Shown here piece by piece: positions 34,999 to 44,918 of a stretch of DNA of 64,000 nt. Location of the stretch: assembly GCF_036186745.1 (NCBI RefSeq), contig NZ_CP108086.1, positions 1,178,001-1,242,000 on the forward strand, written 5' to 3'. Numbering within the stretch: the stretch's first letter is position 1; every line of letters begins with the position of its first letter. Below the pieces are notes generated by a model that saw only the letters and a program-made list of their open reading frames with translations, was not told the origin of the DNA and did no database searches. The position numbers were made by a program, and so were the translations under genes. The stretch comes from Microbispora hainanensis (GTDB taxonomy: Bacteria > Actinomycetota > Actinomycetes > Streptosporangiales > Streptosporangiaceae).

Positions 34999-35209
34999 TC
35001 CGGCGGAGCCGTCGCCACCCCCGGCCCGGCCGTCCGATGGAGGCGGAAGCCGGCCGGACCCCGGGGGGTTGACACCGACAAACGTTCCCGTCCGAGCTAG
35101 AACATGCCTTCTTTGACGTTTGTCGCTTTTGGCGCTTTTGGCGGCACCTCGAACGCACGCCAGCCCGCTATTGACTCATGTCCAACCGGCATCGATATGA
35201 GCATATCCA

Positions 35210-35289
35210 TGTGATTTACGTCACACACCTTCCTTGGATCGGTCCAGCACCGGGCGAGGCCCGAGGCGACCGAAAGGTCTGTGATCAGC
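35210..35289 (+). promoter_or_regulatory. CRP-type site plus TGATCAGC box upstream of P1
   Basis: TGTGATTTACGTCACA (35210-35225) is a full TGTGA-N6-TCACA palindrome; TGATCAGC follows at 35282. The pair is spaced 72 bp start to start. The rest of the 471-base gap after marR holds no gene. Confidence 0.8.
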
Positions 35290-35394
35290 GGAGACGGGGT
35301 CCGCGCCGCCATGACGACGCGGCCACCACGCCGGAGCGGAGACTCTGCGGGCGCGGAGAGGAAACCCGAAATTCCTGGTTTCAGAGGGTTTCTC

Positions 35395-35469
35395 GTTATA
35401 ACTTCCGACCGTTCCTTCACTGACGTATGGGGCGCGAGTGACGCCTCACGACAGACCAGGGAGATCCTC
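35395..35469 (+). promoter_or_regulatory. P1 leader: TATAAC box and conserved hairpin
   Basis: GTTATAACTTCC (from 35395) resembles a -10. ACTGACG precedes a hairpin GGGGCG/CGCCTC (35429-35447, loop CGAGTGA) and ACGACAGACCAGGGAG follows with the ribosome binding site. No complement of the binding site is present in this copy. Confidence 0.65.
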
Positions 35470-37179
35470 TTGAAACGCACTCTCGCTCTGGGCGGGGTCG
35501 CGGCCGGCCTGCTGGCCTCCGCGGCGATAGCCGCCCCGGCTCACGCCGACTCCATCCCGTCCGTCAACCTCGCCAAGACCAACCTCGCCGCGAAGGAAGT
35601 CGCGGCGTTCTGGTTCGGTCAGGCGCGGGCCAACCTGATCAACGCCACGCCGTACGGCGTGGAGACCAAGATCTCGGCCAAGCACGTGTCGACCGGCGGA
35701 GCCTCCGCCGACACCAAGGCCGGCGTTGTCGGGTCGAGCGGCGACCAGAAGGCCGCCAGCGGCAGCCTCAAGAACGTGAACCTGCCGAAGACCACCGGCA
35801 AGGTGTTCTTCATCGGCGCCGACGGCAGGCCGCACTGGTGCTCGGCGACCGCCGTGCAGTCGCAGTACAAGAACCTGGTGGCGACCGCGGGTCACTGCGT
35901 GTACGACACCAAGTCCAACGCCACGACTCTGGACAAGTGGGTCTTCATCCCCGGCTACTACGAGGGCAAGACCCCCTGGGGCATCTACGTCGGTAAGACC
36001 GCTTACACGCACTACGACTACAGCGTGTACGAGGACGGCGACCGCGACTACGCGTTCGTCACGGTCTACAACGGCGTCCAGGTCACGGACGTGCGCTACG
36101 ACAAGCACGACGACCACCGCGGCAAGGGCCACAGCGGCCGCTACGACCACGACGGCAAGCACCGCGGCGGACGTGACCACGGCAAGAGCGATTGGCGTGT
36201 GGCGCCCGTCTCCGTCCGGCAGTTCCAGGCCCTGAACAGGGGCAAGGACCTCACCGGCAACGGCCCCTGGGCCAAGGGCACCGGCGTCCAGACCCACGAG
36301 ATCGGCGAGTTCGCCTACCACAGCCACGCGGACTCGTACGTCAGCCGTGACGGCAAGACCCTCTACTTCCGCAAGAAGGTCTGGGACCGCGACGACTACA
36401 AGGGTCCGAAGAGCGACGACAAGCAGCTCACGCCGAAGGCCGCGCCCAGCGGCGAGAACAACCGCTTGGCGCCTCCCACGCCTCCCAAGCCCCCCACGCC
36501 TCCGAAGCCCCCCACGCCCCCGGAGCCGCCCAAGCCGCCCAAGCCGCAGCCGACCGTCACGGTCACAGCGACCGCGACCGCCACGGTCACGGCGACAGCG
36601 ACCGTCACCGCGACCGCGACCGTCACCGCGACTCCCACCTACAAGCCGACGGCCAAGCCCACCTTCCGCCCGAAGTACAAGTACTACGCGCGGACGTTCT
36701 GGGCGCAGACCCGCGTCGACCACCGGCCGCACGGCACCCTGAAGATCACGCTGAAGGACGTCGGCAGCCTCGGCTCCAACGTCGGTGGTCAGGGCCTGGC
36801 CTACAACCAGAAGATCGGCACCTCGATCTTCATGTTCGGCTACCCGAGCGGGTCGCACCCGGACGGCAACTACGCCTTCACCGGCAAGACCCAGAAGTGG
36901 GCCTACGGCAAGACCTTCAAGGCGAGCTCCGCGGCCATCAAGGGCGAGGAACTCGTGGGGGTCAAGTCCTCCTTCACGGGCGAGGGCGCCATCGGCTCGT
37001 CCTGGCTCTACCGCTACAGCAACGCCAAGCGGCTCGGTTACCTGAACGGTGTGACCATCGGTGTCGCCGACACCGACGGCAACGGCCGCATCGACACCAG
37101 CATCTCGCCGTACTTCGACGGTGAGACGCTCGGCGTCTACAAGGCCGCCGCGGCCAACTGGTCCGGCAAGATCGTCTGA
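35470..37179 (+). CDS. P1: secreted trypsin-fold protein lacking the catalytic Ser, longest insert
   Basis: This 569-residue pre-protein has a Sec signal peptide ending AHA-D at about 27. The first half keeps Cys124 and Cys143 (a likely disulfide) and catalytic His142 (ATAGHC) and Asp193 (DRDYAFV). The Ser region reads GEGAIGSSW with Ile508 in place of the nucleophile, so no serine-protease activity is expected. Between Asp and Ser sits a 220-residue insert (204-423): His/Asp/Gly-rich, then NLTGNGPW, then Pro-Lys-Thr repeats, then about 30 residues of alternating Thr, Val and Ala. The TTG start is fixed by GGGAG and the signal peptide. A ligand-binding or decoy role is inference. Confidence 0.88.
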   Translation: MKRTLALGGVAAGLLASAAIAAPAHADSIPSVNLAKTNLAAKEVAAFWFGQARANLINATPYGVETKISAKHVSTGGASADTKAGVVGSSGDQKAASGSLKNVNLPKTTGKVFFIGADGRPHWCSATAVQSQYKNLVATAGHCVYDTKSNATTLDKWVFIPGYYEGKTPWGIYVGKTAYTHYDYSVYEDGDRDYAFVTVYNGVQVTDVRYDKHDDHRGKGHSGRYDHDGKHRGGRDHGKSDWRVAPVSVRQFQALNRGKDLTGNGPWAKGTGVQTHEIGEFAYHSHADSYVSRDGKTLYFRKKVWDRDDYKGPKSDDKQLTPKAAPSGENNRLAPPTPPKPPTPPKPPTPPEPPKPPKPQPTVTVTATATATVTATATVTATATVTATPTYKPTAKPTFRPKYKYYARTFWAQTRVDHRPHGTLKITLKDVGSLGSNVGGQGLAYNQKIGTSIFMFGYPSGSHPDGNYAFTGKTQKWAYGKTFKASSAAIKGEELVGVKSSFTGEGAIGSSWLYRYSNAKRLGYLNGVTIGVADTDGNGRIDTSISPYFDGETLGVYKAAAANWSGKIV

Positions 37180-37203
37180 GTCTCCGACTCCTGACGTCCA
37201 GGA

Positions 37204-37232
37204 GGGCCCGGCTGTTCGCAGCCGGGCCCTTT
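37204..37232 (+). terminator. P1 terminator
   Basis: GGGCCCGGC/GCCGGGCCC stem (37204-37229) with an 8-nt loop, then TTT. Confidence 0.9.
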
Positions 37233-38400
37233 CCTTTTGTCTGCCGCCTCTCGCCAGCCGGCTCGCGCCGGTCGCCTCACGCCCGTTGCCGTGTGCCTGG
37301 CGCCTTGTGCCTGGTCAGGGCAGCCCCTCCCCGATGGGTGACGAGCGCGGGCGGCCGCCCTGTTCGCACCGCCACGCCGGCCGCCCGTACGGCCTCTCAG
37401 GCCCGTTCCCGGCCTCCCCGGCTTGATCGACCATGTCGGAGTTCGACGGACTTTCCCCGCACAGCGGCATTAGGGAATCCGCTTCCTCGGGCCCATGACC
37501 CCTTCGCGACTTCGTCGGCACGACCCCGGAGAAAAGCACACGAACAAAGGACGGCCGGGCCACGAGGAGTCAAAAATGATCAGGACAATGATCACTGACA
37601 GACTGGTAAATCGCAATGAGGAAATCATCTGCGGCAGACCACCAAGAAAGCGAGCGGAAAGCTACTCGCACCTGCTTCCACTAAGCCTCGCCGCCAACTT
37701 ACCAAGAGCACAGCATCGCGGGCATGAAAGCCTTCGAGCGGCTCTCGCATCCGCGGTCTCGCGCCGATTCCGAGGGGCACGGCAAGCCGTCACAGACAGC
37801 TCTCCCAGACGAGCCGAACGCCGACAAAACATCGATCTACCTGTGCGAATGCCACCGACCCACCGGCCTCCGAGCACGAACGACGCCCCCGCTTCGCCCT
37901 CTCGGCGACGGGCGTTCAATCACCGCCGGAATCGCGCCCGCAAACTGTGCGATGACAGTGATACTCCGCCCGGAAAACCCACTCTGCCATTCAGAGAATG
38001 CGCATCGCGAGCCGTACGGCGTTCCCGAGAAAGCTCCAGCCGAGCCCTGAACGGCTCGATTCGGCGGCTTAGAGTGCCCAGTGGATATCGGTCATCCGAT
38101 TAGCTGGCTTACCGGATGGTAACCCCCTCGGCGAGAGTTCCCAGGAAACCTTCAGGAAGGCCATCGCCGCACCGCGGCGGCCACCTCTCGGCAGCCTTCC
38201 GGCGCAGGGGAACCGGAGCCGGCCAAGGCCCGCTCCAGCGGTCCAGGGAGGGCCGCGTCGCGGCCATCCAGGGATCTACGTGCTCCTTCGCACATCTCCT
38301 TGATCATCAAGTCGCACCCCCGGCCGGCCACACGGACCACGGTCCAGGCGAACGGGCACACTCTGACGCAATTTCCCGGCCATCCGGTTTCACTCAAACC
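37233..38400. other. 1.2-kb gap between P1 and P2, no recognisable gene
   Basis: From about 37530 to 38050 the sequence is visibly less GC-rich than its surroundings and holds overlapping open frames (for example from ATG 37576) without known motifs or the local codon bias. It may be a decayed gene or foreign remnant; I cannot name it. Confidence 0.4.
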
Positions 38401-38479
38401 TGTGATTTACGTCACATCGAGCCGTGACCGACCTGGCGCGGAACGTGACCGTAATCCTTCCACACAGCCCGCGATCAGC
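38401..38479 (+). promoter_or_regulatory. CRP-type site plus CGATCAGC box upstream of P2
   Basis: TGTGATTTACGTCACA at 38401-38416; the second box is CGATCAGC at 38472 (one mismatch to TGATCAGC), 71 bp start to start. Confidence 0.8.
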
Positions 38480-38575
38480 TCGTTTTCAGCTTCCGTTCAG
38501 GAAGCGACTGAAGGCACGAAGTTGGAGGCAATGCGCGAAGCGATCAATTCCACTTACGTCACTCCAATTGGTCCT

Positions 38576-38648
38576 ATAGCTTTCTCCTCGTTCCTCACTG
38601 ACGGATGGGGCGCAAGTGACGCCTCACGACAGACCAGGAGAAAGTTAT
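38576..38648 (+). promoter_or_regulatory. P2 leader: anti-RBS complement and conserved hairpin
   Basis: ATAGCTTTCTCCT (38576-38588) is complementary to AGGAGAAAGTTAT (38636-38648), which contains the ribosome binding site and the first two bases of the ATG: 12 Watson-Crick pairs and one G-U. In between lies the GGGGCG/CGCCTC hairpin (38607-38625). The first strand overlaps a possible -10 (CTATAGC), so whether it is transcribed is open. Confidence 0.65.
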
Positions 38649-40224
38649 GAAGCGCACTCTCGCTCTGGGCGGGGTCGCGGCCGGCCTGCTGGCCTCCGCG
38701 GCGATCGCCGCCCCGGCTCACGCCGACTCGGTTCCGGCCGTGAACCTGGCCAACACGAACTTCGCGGCTCAGCAGGTCGCGGCGTTCTGGTACGGCCAGG
38801 CCAAGGCCAACCTGATCAACGCCACCCCGTACACGGTGGAGACCACGGTCCCCACCAAGCACGTGTCGACCGGCGGGGCCTCCGCCGACACCAAGGCCGG
38901 CGTTGTCGGGTCGAGCGGCGACCAGAAGGCCGCCACCGGCAGCCTCAAGAACGTGAACCTGCCGAAGACCACCGGCAAGGTGTTCTTCATCGGCGCCGAC
39001 GGCAAGCCGCACTGGTGCTCGGCCACCTCGGTTCAGTCGCAGTACAAGAACCTGGTGGCGACCGCGGGTCACTGCGTCTACGACACCAAGTCCAACGCCG
39101 CCACCCTGGACAAGTGGGTCTTCATCCCCGGCTACTACGAGGGCAAGACCCCCTGGGGCATCTACGTCGGTAAGACCGCTTACACGCACTACGACTACAG
39201 CGTGTACGAGGACGGCGACCGCGACTACGCGTTCGTCACGGTCTACAACGGTGTGGTTCCCACCGAGGGTGGCACCAGCGGCGGCAAGTACGAGTCGCGC
39301 GTCTACCACAACAAGTGGGACGCCTACCGTGCGAAGCGGAAGCTGCAGGCCGACAAGACCACGGGCTACTCCAAGCTCGAGGTCGTCGAGGTCAACAAGC
39401 TCTCGCGGTTCGGCAAGGAGACGGCGGTCAGCGTCGCCGACTTCCAGGCCTGGAACAAGGGCAGGAACCTGACGGGCAACGGCCCCTGGACCCCGGGCAC
39501 CAGCGCGTCCGAGGCCAAGGAGATCTCCAAGAACGAGTACCGTTCCTGGAAGGACTCCTACGTCAGCAAGGACGGGAAGACCCTGTACTGGCGGACGAAG
39601 GTCCAGGCTCCGGCCGCCGCCGCGTCCGCGAGCCCGAGCCCCAGCGCCAGCGCGCAGGCCCAGGGCAACAAGTGGCAGGGCAACAACTGGGGGCACCGCG
39701 ACCAGGGCCACTTCGAGTACAAGTACTTCAGCCGGACCTTCACCGCGAAGGTCATCACGGGCTACAAGGTCGTCGGCCTGAAGCTCTCGATCGGTCTGAA
39801 GGACGTCGGCACCCTCGGGTCCAACGTCGGTGGTCAGGGTCTGGCCTACAACCAGAAGATCGGCACGGGCATCTTCGAGTTCGGTTACCCGAGCGGGTCG
39901 CACCCGGACGGCAACTACGCCTTCTCCGGCAAGACCCAGAAGTGGGCCTACGGCAAGACCTTCAAGGCCTCCGCGCCGTCCCTGAAGGCCGAGGAGCTGG
40001 TGGGCATCAAGTCCTCCTTCACCGGCGAGGGCTCCATCGGTTCCGCGTGGCTGTACCGCTACAGCAACGCCAAGCGGCTCGGCTACCTCAACGGTGTGAC
40101 CATCGCGGTCTCCGACACCGACGGCAACAACCGCATCGACACCAACGTCTCCCCGTACTTCGACGGTGAGACCCTGGGCGTCTACAAGGCCGCTGCCGCC
40201 AACTGGTCCGGCAAGATCGTCTGA
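38647..40224 (+). CDS. P2: secreted trypsin-fold protein lacking the catalytic Ser
   Basis: This 525-residue pre-protein has the same Sec signal and an N-terminal half nearly identical to P1, P3 and P4. His (ATAGHC) and Asp (DRDYAFV) are kept; residue 464 is Ile (GEGSIGSAW). The insert includes VADFQAWNKGRNLTGNGPW, a Lys/Tyr-rich SYVSKDGKTLYWR, an Ala/Ser/Pro stretch and Gln/Asn/Gly/His-rich sequence. ATG start with AGGAG. The 3' end and terminator match P3 and P4 almost base for base, a sign of recent duplication or gene conversion. Confidence 0.88.
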   Translation: MKRTLALGGVAAGLLASAAIAAPAHADSVPAVNLANTNFAAQQVAAFWYGQAKANLINATPYTVETTVPTKHVSTGGASADTKAGVVGSSGDQKAATGSLKNVNLPKTTGKVFFIGADGKPHWCSATSVQSQYKNLVATAGHCVYDTKSNAATLDKWVFIPGYYEGKTPWGIYVGKTAYTHYDYSVYEDGDRDYAFVTVYNGVVPTEGGTSGGKYESRVYHNKWDAYRAKRKLQADKTTGYSKLEVVEVNKLSRFGKETAVSVADFQAWNKGRNLTGNGPWTPGTSASEAKEISKNEYRSWKDSYVSKDGKTLYWRTKVQAPAAAASASPSPSASAQAQGNKWQGNNWGHRDQGHFEYKYFSRTFTAKVITGYKVVGLKLSIGLKDVGTLGSNVGGQGLAYNQKIGTGIFEFGYPSGSHPDGNYAFSGKTQKWAYGKTFKASAPSLKAEELVGIKSSFTGEGSIGSAWLYRYSNAKRLGYLNGVTIAVSDTDGNNRIDTNVSPYFDGETLGVYKAAAANWSGKIV

Positions 40225-40252
40225 TCAACCCCCCAGTAACGCAGAGTCAAGG

Positions 40253-40282
40253 AAAGGGCCCGGCCTCCAGCCGGGCCCTTTT
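40253..40282 (+). terminator. P2 terminator
   Basis: GGGCCCGGC/GCCGGGCCC (40256-40278), loop CTCCA, flanked by AAA and TTTT. Near-identical in P3 and P4. Confidence 0.92.
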
Positions 40283-40575
40283 CCATTGCCCCAAAACAGT
40301 CCGGCCGCCCAGAAACAGTCCGGCGCATTGCGCCCTCGCGGAGAGTCTTGATCAGCCGACCACCGAGCCGTCTCCCCTCACGTCGTCGGCAACGGCGCCG
40401 CGCTTGCCGGGAAACGACGGGGCGCGGGCTCGCCTCCTTCGACCTCTTGACTAACGGTCCCGAATATGCCGTTCGTCCCATTCATCGGCCTACGCCCGGA
40501 TGGCCGGCGGCCTCCGCTCCGCCATGAGCGAGGCCGCTTTGACGGGTCGCTCGATGTGTTGGTTTCGTTCCAAAG

Positions 40576-40655
40576 TGTGATTTGCATCACAGCGATCATT
40601 GAATCGGTCCAACGAAGCAGGTATCGGACACCGCCCCACACCCGCGATGATCAGC
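40576..40655 (+). promoter_or_regulatory. CRP-type site plus TGATCAGC box upstream of P3
   Basis: TGTGATTTGCATCACA at 40576-40591 (GCA in the spacer instead of ACR); TGATCAGC at 40648, 72 bp start to start. Otherwise the 598-base gap holds no gene. Confidence 0.8.
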
Positions 40656-40750
40656 CAAAACGTCCTTCGCACATGATCCAGATCGGCGCCGTGAGGCACA
40701 CTCCCCCGGAGCACGGTCACGAAGCCACTTACGTCACCCCATTTCCTCCT

Positions 40751-40822
40751 ATAACTTTCTCCTCGTTCCTCACTGACGGATGGGGCGCAGGTGACGCCCC
40801 ACGACAGACCAGGAGAATTCCA
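40751..40822 (+). promoter_or_regulatory. P3 leader: partial anti-RBS and hairpin with compensatory change
   Basis: TTCTCCT (40757-40763) pairs with AGGAGAA (40811-40817). The hairpin is GGGGCG/CGCCCC (40782-40800): the 3' arm has CCCC where P1, P2, P4 and P5 have CCTC, turning a G-U pair into G-C. Confidence 0.6.
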
Positions 40823-42124
40823 ATGAAGCGCACTCTCGCTCTGGGCGGGATCGCGGCCGGCCTGCTGGCCTCCGCGGCGATCGCTGCCCCGGCTCACGCC
40901 GACTCGGTTCCGGCCGTGAACCTGGCCAACACCAACCTCGCGGCTCAGCAGGTCGCGGCGTTCTGGTACGGCCAGGCCAAGGCCAACCTCGTCAACGCCA
41001 CCCCGTACACGGTGGAGACCACGGTCCCCACCAAGCACGTGTCGACCGGCGGGGCCTCCGCCGACACCAAGGCCGGCGTTGTCGGGTCGAGCGGCGACCA
41101 GAAGGCCGCCACCGGCAGCCTCAAGAACGTGAACCTGCCGAAGACCACCGGCAAGGTGTTCTTCATCGGCGCGGACCACAAGCCGCACTGGTGCTCGGCC
41201 ACCTCGGTTCAGTCGCAGTACAAGAACCTGGTGGCGACCGCGGGTCACTGCGTCTACGACACCAAGTCCAACGCGACCACCCTGGACAAGTGGGTCTTCA
41301 TCCCCGGCTACTACGAGGGCAAGACCCCCTGGGGCATCTACGTCGGTAAGACCGCTTACACGCACTACGACTACAGCGTGTACGAGGACGGCGACCGCGA
41401 CTACGCGTTCGTCACGGTCTACAACGGCGTTCTGCCCACCGAGGGTGGCACCAGCGGCGGCAAGTACGAGTCGGAGACCTACAAGTTCAAGTGGCAGGCC
41501 GACCGGGCGCTGAAGAAGCTCCAGGCCGACAAGACCACGGCGCTGTCGAAGCTCGCGGTCGTGCCGGTCTACGAGGGCGGCAACAAGCCCGCTGGCAACT
41601 TCGGCTGGAGGAAGGGCAACCACCCGACGCCGTCCCCGTCGCAGACCCCGAAGATCATCGGCTACAAGGTCGTCGGCGTGAAGCTGTCGATCGGCCTCAA
41701 GGACGTCGGCTCGCTGGGCTCGAACGTGGGCGGTCAGGGTCTGGCCTACAACCAGAAGATCGGCACGGCCGTCTTCGAGTTCGGTTACCCGAGCGGGTCG
41801 CACCCGGACGGCAACTACGCCTTCTCGGGCAAGACCCAGAAGTGGGCCTACGGCAAGACCTTCAAGGCGGCTGCGCCGTCCCTGAAGGCCGAGGAGCTGG
41901 TGGGCATCAAGTCCTCCTTCACCGGCGAGGGCTCCATCGGTTCGTCCTGGCTCTACCGCTACAGCAACGCCAAGCGGCTCGGCTACCTCAACGGTGTGAC
42001 CATCGCGGTCTCCGACACCGACGGCAACGGCCGGATCGACACCAACGTCTCCCCGTACTTCGACGGTGAGACCCTGGGCGTCTACAAGGCCGCTGCTGCC
42101 AACTGGTCCGGCAAGATCGTCTGA
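40823..42124 (+). CDS. P3: secreted trypsin-fold protein lacking the catalytic Ser, short insert
   Basis: This 433-residue pre-protein is the shortest of the array. Signal peptide, His and Asp are as in P2, with Ile372 at the Ser position (GEGSIGSSW). The variable region lacks the NLTGNGPW module and is a short Lys/Gln segment (ADKTTALSKLAVVPVYEGG), a Gly/Asn/Arg turn and a Pro/Ser stretch. P2 and P3 agree closely on both sides of the insert, so the insert changes while the fold is held. Confidence 0.88.
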   Translation: MKRTLALGGIAAGLLASAAIAAPAHADSVPAVNLANTNLAAQQVAAFWYGQAKANLVNATPYTVETTVPTKHVSTGGASADTKAGVVGSSGDQKAATGSLKNVNLPKTTGKVFFIGADHKPHWCSATSVQSQYKNLVATAGHCVYDTKSNATTLDKWVFIPGYYEGKTPWGIYVGKTAYTHYDYSVYEDGDRDYAFVTVYNGVLPTEGGTSGGKYESETYKFKWQADRALKKLQADKTTALSKLAVVPVYEGGNKPAGNFGWRKGNHPTPSPSQTPKIIGYKVVGVKLSIGLKDVGSLGSNVGGQGLAYNQKIGTAVFEFGYPSGSHPDGNYAFSGKTQKWAYGKTFKAAAPSLKAEELVGIKSSFTGEGSIGSSWLYRYSNAKRLGYLNGVTIAVSDTDGNGRIDTNVSPYFDGETLGVYKAAAANWSGKIV

Positions 42125-42152
42125 TCAACCCCCCAGTAACGCAGAGTCAAGG

Positions 42153-42182
42153 AAAGGGCCCGGCTTCCAGCCGGGCCCTTTT
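42153..42182 (+). terminator. P3 terminator
   Basis: GGGCCCGGC/GCCGGGCCC (42156-42178), loop TTCCA, then TTTT. Confidence 0.92.
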
Positions 42183-42389
42183 CCATTGCCCGAAGCTACC
42201 CGATGCCCTGTCGGGATATCGCCCGAATAGAGCCACAGGCGAAAACAATCACCATTCGACCTGCTGCCTCACGAATGGTGCTGTTTTTCCGATTTCCCTA
42301 GGCCTGCGCCGAGACGGCCGGCGGTCGCCGTTCGGCCCCCGTCACGGCCCCCTGACGTGATCAGGCACCTCCCCGGTTTCATCCAATGA

Positions 42390-42469
42390 TGTGATTTACA
42401 TCACACAGGCCGTTATATCGGTCCAACGCGGAGCGTGACGGAAAGGCCCGAGGCGCGCTCATGATCAGC
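42390..42469 (+). promoter_or_regulatory. CRP-type site plus TGATCAGC box upstream of P4
   Basis: TGTGATTTACATCACA at 42390-42405; TGATCAGC at 42462, 72 bp start to start. The gap otherwise holds no gene. Confidence 0.82.
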
Positions 42470-42566
42470 CAAAACGATCCGTCCCTCACACAGTTATGCC
42501 GCGCGCGTGCGCCTCTCCCCGCAAAAGCCTTGTCGCAAACCCTCTTACGCCACCGCATTTCCTCCT

Positions 42567-42639
42567 ATAACTTTCTCCTCGTTCCTCACTGACGGATGGG
42601 GCGCAGGTGACGCCTCACGACAGACCAGGAGAAAGTTAT
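42567..42639 (+). promoter_or_regulatory. P4 leader: perfect 13-nt anti-RBS complement and hairpin
   Basis: ATAACTTTCTCCT (42567-42579) is the exact complement of AGGAGAAAGTTAT (42627-42639), which spans the ribosome binding site and AT of the start codon. The GGGGCG/CGCCTC hairpin (42598-42616) would form the inner part of one extended structure. Confidence 0.7.
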
Positions 42640-44119
42640 GAAGCGCACTCTCGCTCTGGGCGGGGTCGCGGCCGGCCTGCTGGCCTCCGCGGCGATCGCT
42701 GCCCCGGCTCACGCCGACTCGGTTCCGGCCGTGAACCTGGCCAACACCAACCTCGCCGCTCAGCAGGTCGCGGCGTTCTGGTACGGCCAGGCCAAGGCCA
42801 ACCTGATCAACGCCACCCCGTACACGGTGGAGACCACGGTCGCCACCAAGCACGTCACCACGGGTGGCGCGTCCGCCGACACCAAGGCCGGCGTTGTCGG
42901 GTCGAGCGGCGACCAGAAGGCCGCCACCGGCAGCCTCAAGAACGTGAACCTGCCGAAGACCACCGGCAAGGTGTTCTTCATCGGCGCGGACCACAAGCCG
43001 CACTGGTGCTCGGCCACCTCGGTTCAGTCGCAGTACAAGAACCTGGTGGCGACCGCGGGTCACTGCGTCTACGACACCAAGTCCAACGCGACCACCCTGG
43101 ACAAGTGGGTCTTCATCCCCGGCTACTACGAGGGCAAGACCCCCTGGGGCATCTACGTCGGTAAGACCGCTTACACGCACTACGACTACAGCGTGTACGA
43201 GGACGGCGACCGCGACTACGCGTTCGTCACGGTCTACAACGGCGTTCTGCCCACCGAGGGTGGCACCAGCGCCGGCAAGTACGAGTCGCAGACCTACCGC
43301 ACCAAGTGGCAGGCCGAAGCGGCGCTGAAGAAGCTCCAGGCCGACAAGACCACGGTTGCGTCGAAGCTGAAGGTCGAAGAGGTCAAGGAGCTCTCGCGGT
43401 TCGGCAAGGAGACGGCGATCAGCGTCGCCGACTTCCAGAACTACAACAAGGGCGCGAACCTGACGGGCAACGGCCCCTGGGCTCCCTTCACGTCCGTCAA
43501 GACCGATTCGATCAAGCCGAGCGAGTACAAGTTCTGGAACAAGGACTCGTACGTCAGCCAGGACGGGACGACTCTGTACTACCGGGTCCCCAAGCCGGGT
43601 AAGCGGAACGAGTTCGACTTCTTCAAGCGGACCTTCTCGGCGAAGATCCTCACCACCTACAAGGTCGTGGGCTTCAAGTTCGCGATCGGTCTGAAGGACG
43701 TCGGCACCCTCGGGTCCAACGTCGGTGGTCAGGGTCTGGCCTACAACCAGAAGATCGGCACGGGCATCTTCGAGTTCGGTTACCCGAGCGGGTCGCACCC
43801 GGACGGCAACTACGCCTTCTCCGGCAAGACCCAGAAGTGGGCCTACGGCAAGACCTTCAAGGCCTCCGCGCCGTCCCTGAAGGCCGAGGAGCTGGTGGGC
43901 ATCAAGTCCTCCTTCACCGGCGAGGGCTCCATCGGTTCCGCGTGGCTGTACCGCTACAGCAACGCCAAGCGGCTCGGCTACCTCAACGGTGTGACCATCG
44001 CGGTCTCCGACACCGACGGCAACAACCGCATCGACACCAACGTCTCCCCGTACTTCGACGGTGAGACCCTGGGCGTCTACAAGGCCGCTGCCGCCAACTG
44101 GTCCGGCAAGATCGTCTGA
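42638..44119 (+). CDS. P4: secreted trypsin-fold protein lacking the catalytic Ser
   Basis: This 493-residue pre-protein keeps His and Asp and has Ile432 at the Ser position (GEGSIGSAW). The insert has the module LSRFGKETAISVADFQNYNKGANLTGNGPW in variant form, then SYVSQDGTTLYYR, but no Pro/Ser stretch. From the SIGLKDVGTLGSN-equivalent segment onward, P4 is almost base-identical to P2, through the terminator. Confidence 0.88.
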   Translation: MKRTLALGGVAAGLLASAAIAAPAHADSVPAVNLANTNLAAQQVAAFWYGQAKANLINATPYTVETTVATKHVTTGGASADTKAGVVGSSGDQKAATGSLKNVNLPKTTGKVFFIGADHKPHWCSATSVQSQYKNLVATAGHCVYDTKSNATTLDKWVFIPGYYEGKTPWGIYVGKTAYTHYDYSVYEDGDRDYAFVTVYNGVLPTEGGTSAGKYESQTYRTKWQAEAALKKLQADKTTVASKLKVEEVKELSRFGKETAISVADFQNYNKGANLTGNGPWAPFTSVKTDSIKPSEYKFWNKDSYVSQDGTTLYYRVPKPGKRNEFDFFKRTFSAKILTTYKVVGFKFAIGLKDVGTLGSNVGGQGLAYNQKIGTGIFEFGYPSGSHPDGNYAFSGKTQKWAYGKTFKASAPSLKAEELVGIKSSFTGEGSIGSAWLYRYSNAKRLGYLNGVTIAVSDTDGNNRIDTNVSPYFDGETLGVYKAAAANWSGKIV

Positions 44120-44147
44120 TCAACCCCCCAGTAACGCAGAGTCAAGG

Positions 44148-44177
44148 AAAGGGCCCGGCCTCCAGCCGGGCCCTTTT
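44148..44177 (+). terminator. P4 terminator
   Basis: GGGCCCGGC/GCCGGGCCC (44151-44173), loop CTCCA, then TTTT. Confidence 0.92.
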
Positions 44178-44234
44178 CCATTGCCCGAAACCGACCACAC
44201 CCGCGCTTCAAGCACGGCGGTCACACCATCCATC

Positions 44235-44440
44235 TCACGGCCGATCCCAGAGCCGCACTCAGGGCGAATCCCAGAACCGAGCCCAACGCCGAGCCCGGGC
44301 CGATTCCCGGAGTCGAGCCCATAGCCGATCTCAAGACGGATCCCCGCGCGGATTTCACGGCCGGTCTCTGAGCCGAGCCACAGGGCCGAGCTCACAAGGC
44401 CGAGCTTAGAGCCGATCCCGCAAGTCGATCTCAGAGCCGT
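44235..44440. repeat. Degenerate short repeats in the P4-P5 gap
   Basis: Many irregular copies of a GAGCCGATCYCA-like unit (12-18 bp). The rest of this 970-base gap down to the CRP site at 44838 shows only low-complexity open frames and no gene I would call. Confidence 0.55.
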
Positions 44441-44837
44441 CCGCTCCGGCCCGTCTCCTTCTCCTCGCCCTCGCCCGCCGTCTCGCCGCAGCGGGCATCC
44501 CACGCCCCGCCGGGCCCTTCGGTGAGCGCCTGGAGCACAGACGCCGCACTCCCTGCGCTCCGAGCGCCATCCGGATCCCCTGCGCCCACGATGCTCGCGA
44601 TGCTCGTGCCCGGGCCGCCGGCCGCCGGATGAACGTGTGACGGGCCGGCTCGCCGTACACGCCGCAGATCGCTCCCAGACGGACGGGAACCACTCGGAAC
44701 CCCTATCCCGCCAGATCGCCCACGGACCGCCGTTTGGGCCCTTATTGGGCACCCGGAACGGGCGGCTGAGCGCATGGACACGGTCCGCCGAGGGCCCTTT
44801 TGACGTAGTACCCCCTCTCTCGGTTTCATCCGATCAG

Positions 44838-44918
44838 TGTGATTTACATCACATAAGCCCCCATCTGAGAGCCGACACTCGGTACGGCAACAGACGTCCG
44901 ACACCACTCGTGATCAGC
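44838..44918 (+). promoter_or_regulatory. CRP-type site plus TGATCAGC box upstream of P5
   Basis: TGTGATTTACATCACA at 44838-44853; TGATCAGC at 44911, 73 bp start to start. Confidence 0.82.

Noticed and set aside
35446..36858. Long minus-strand frames opposite each of P1-P8
   Set aside because: They recur in the same phase in all copies because codon third positions are G/C; their products are Val/Asp/Leu-rich shadows.
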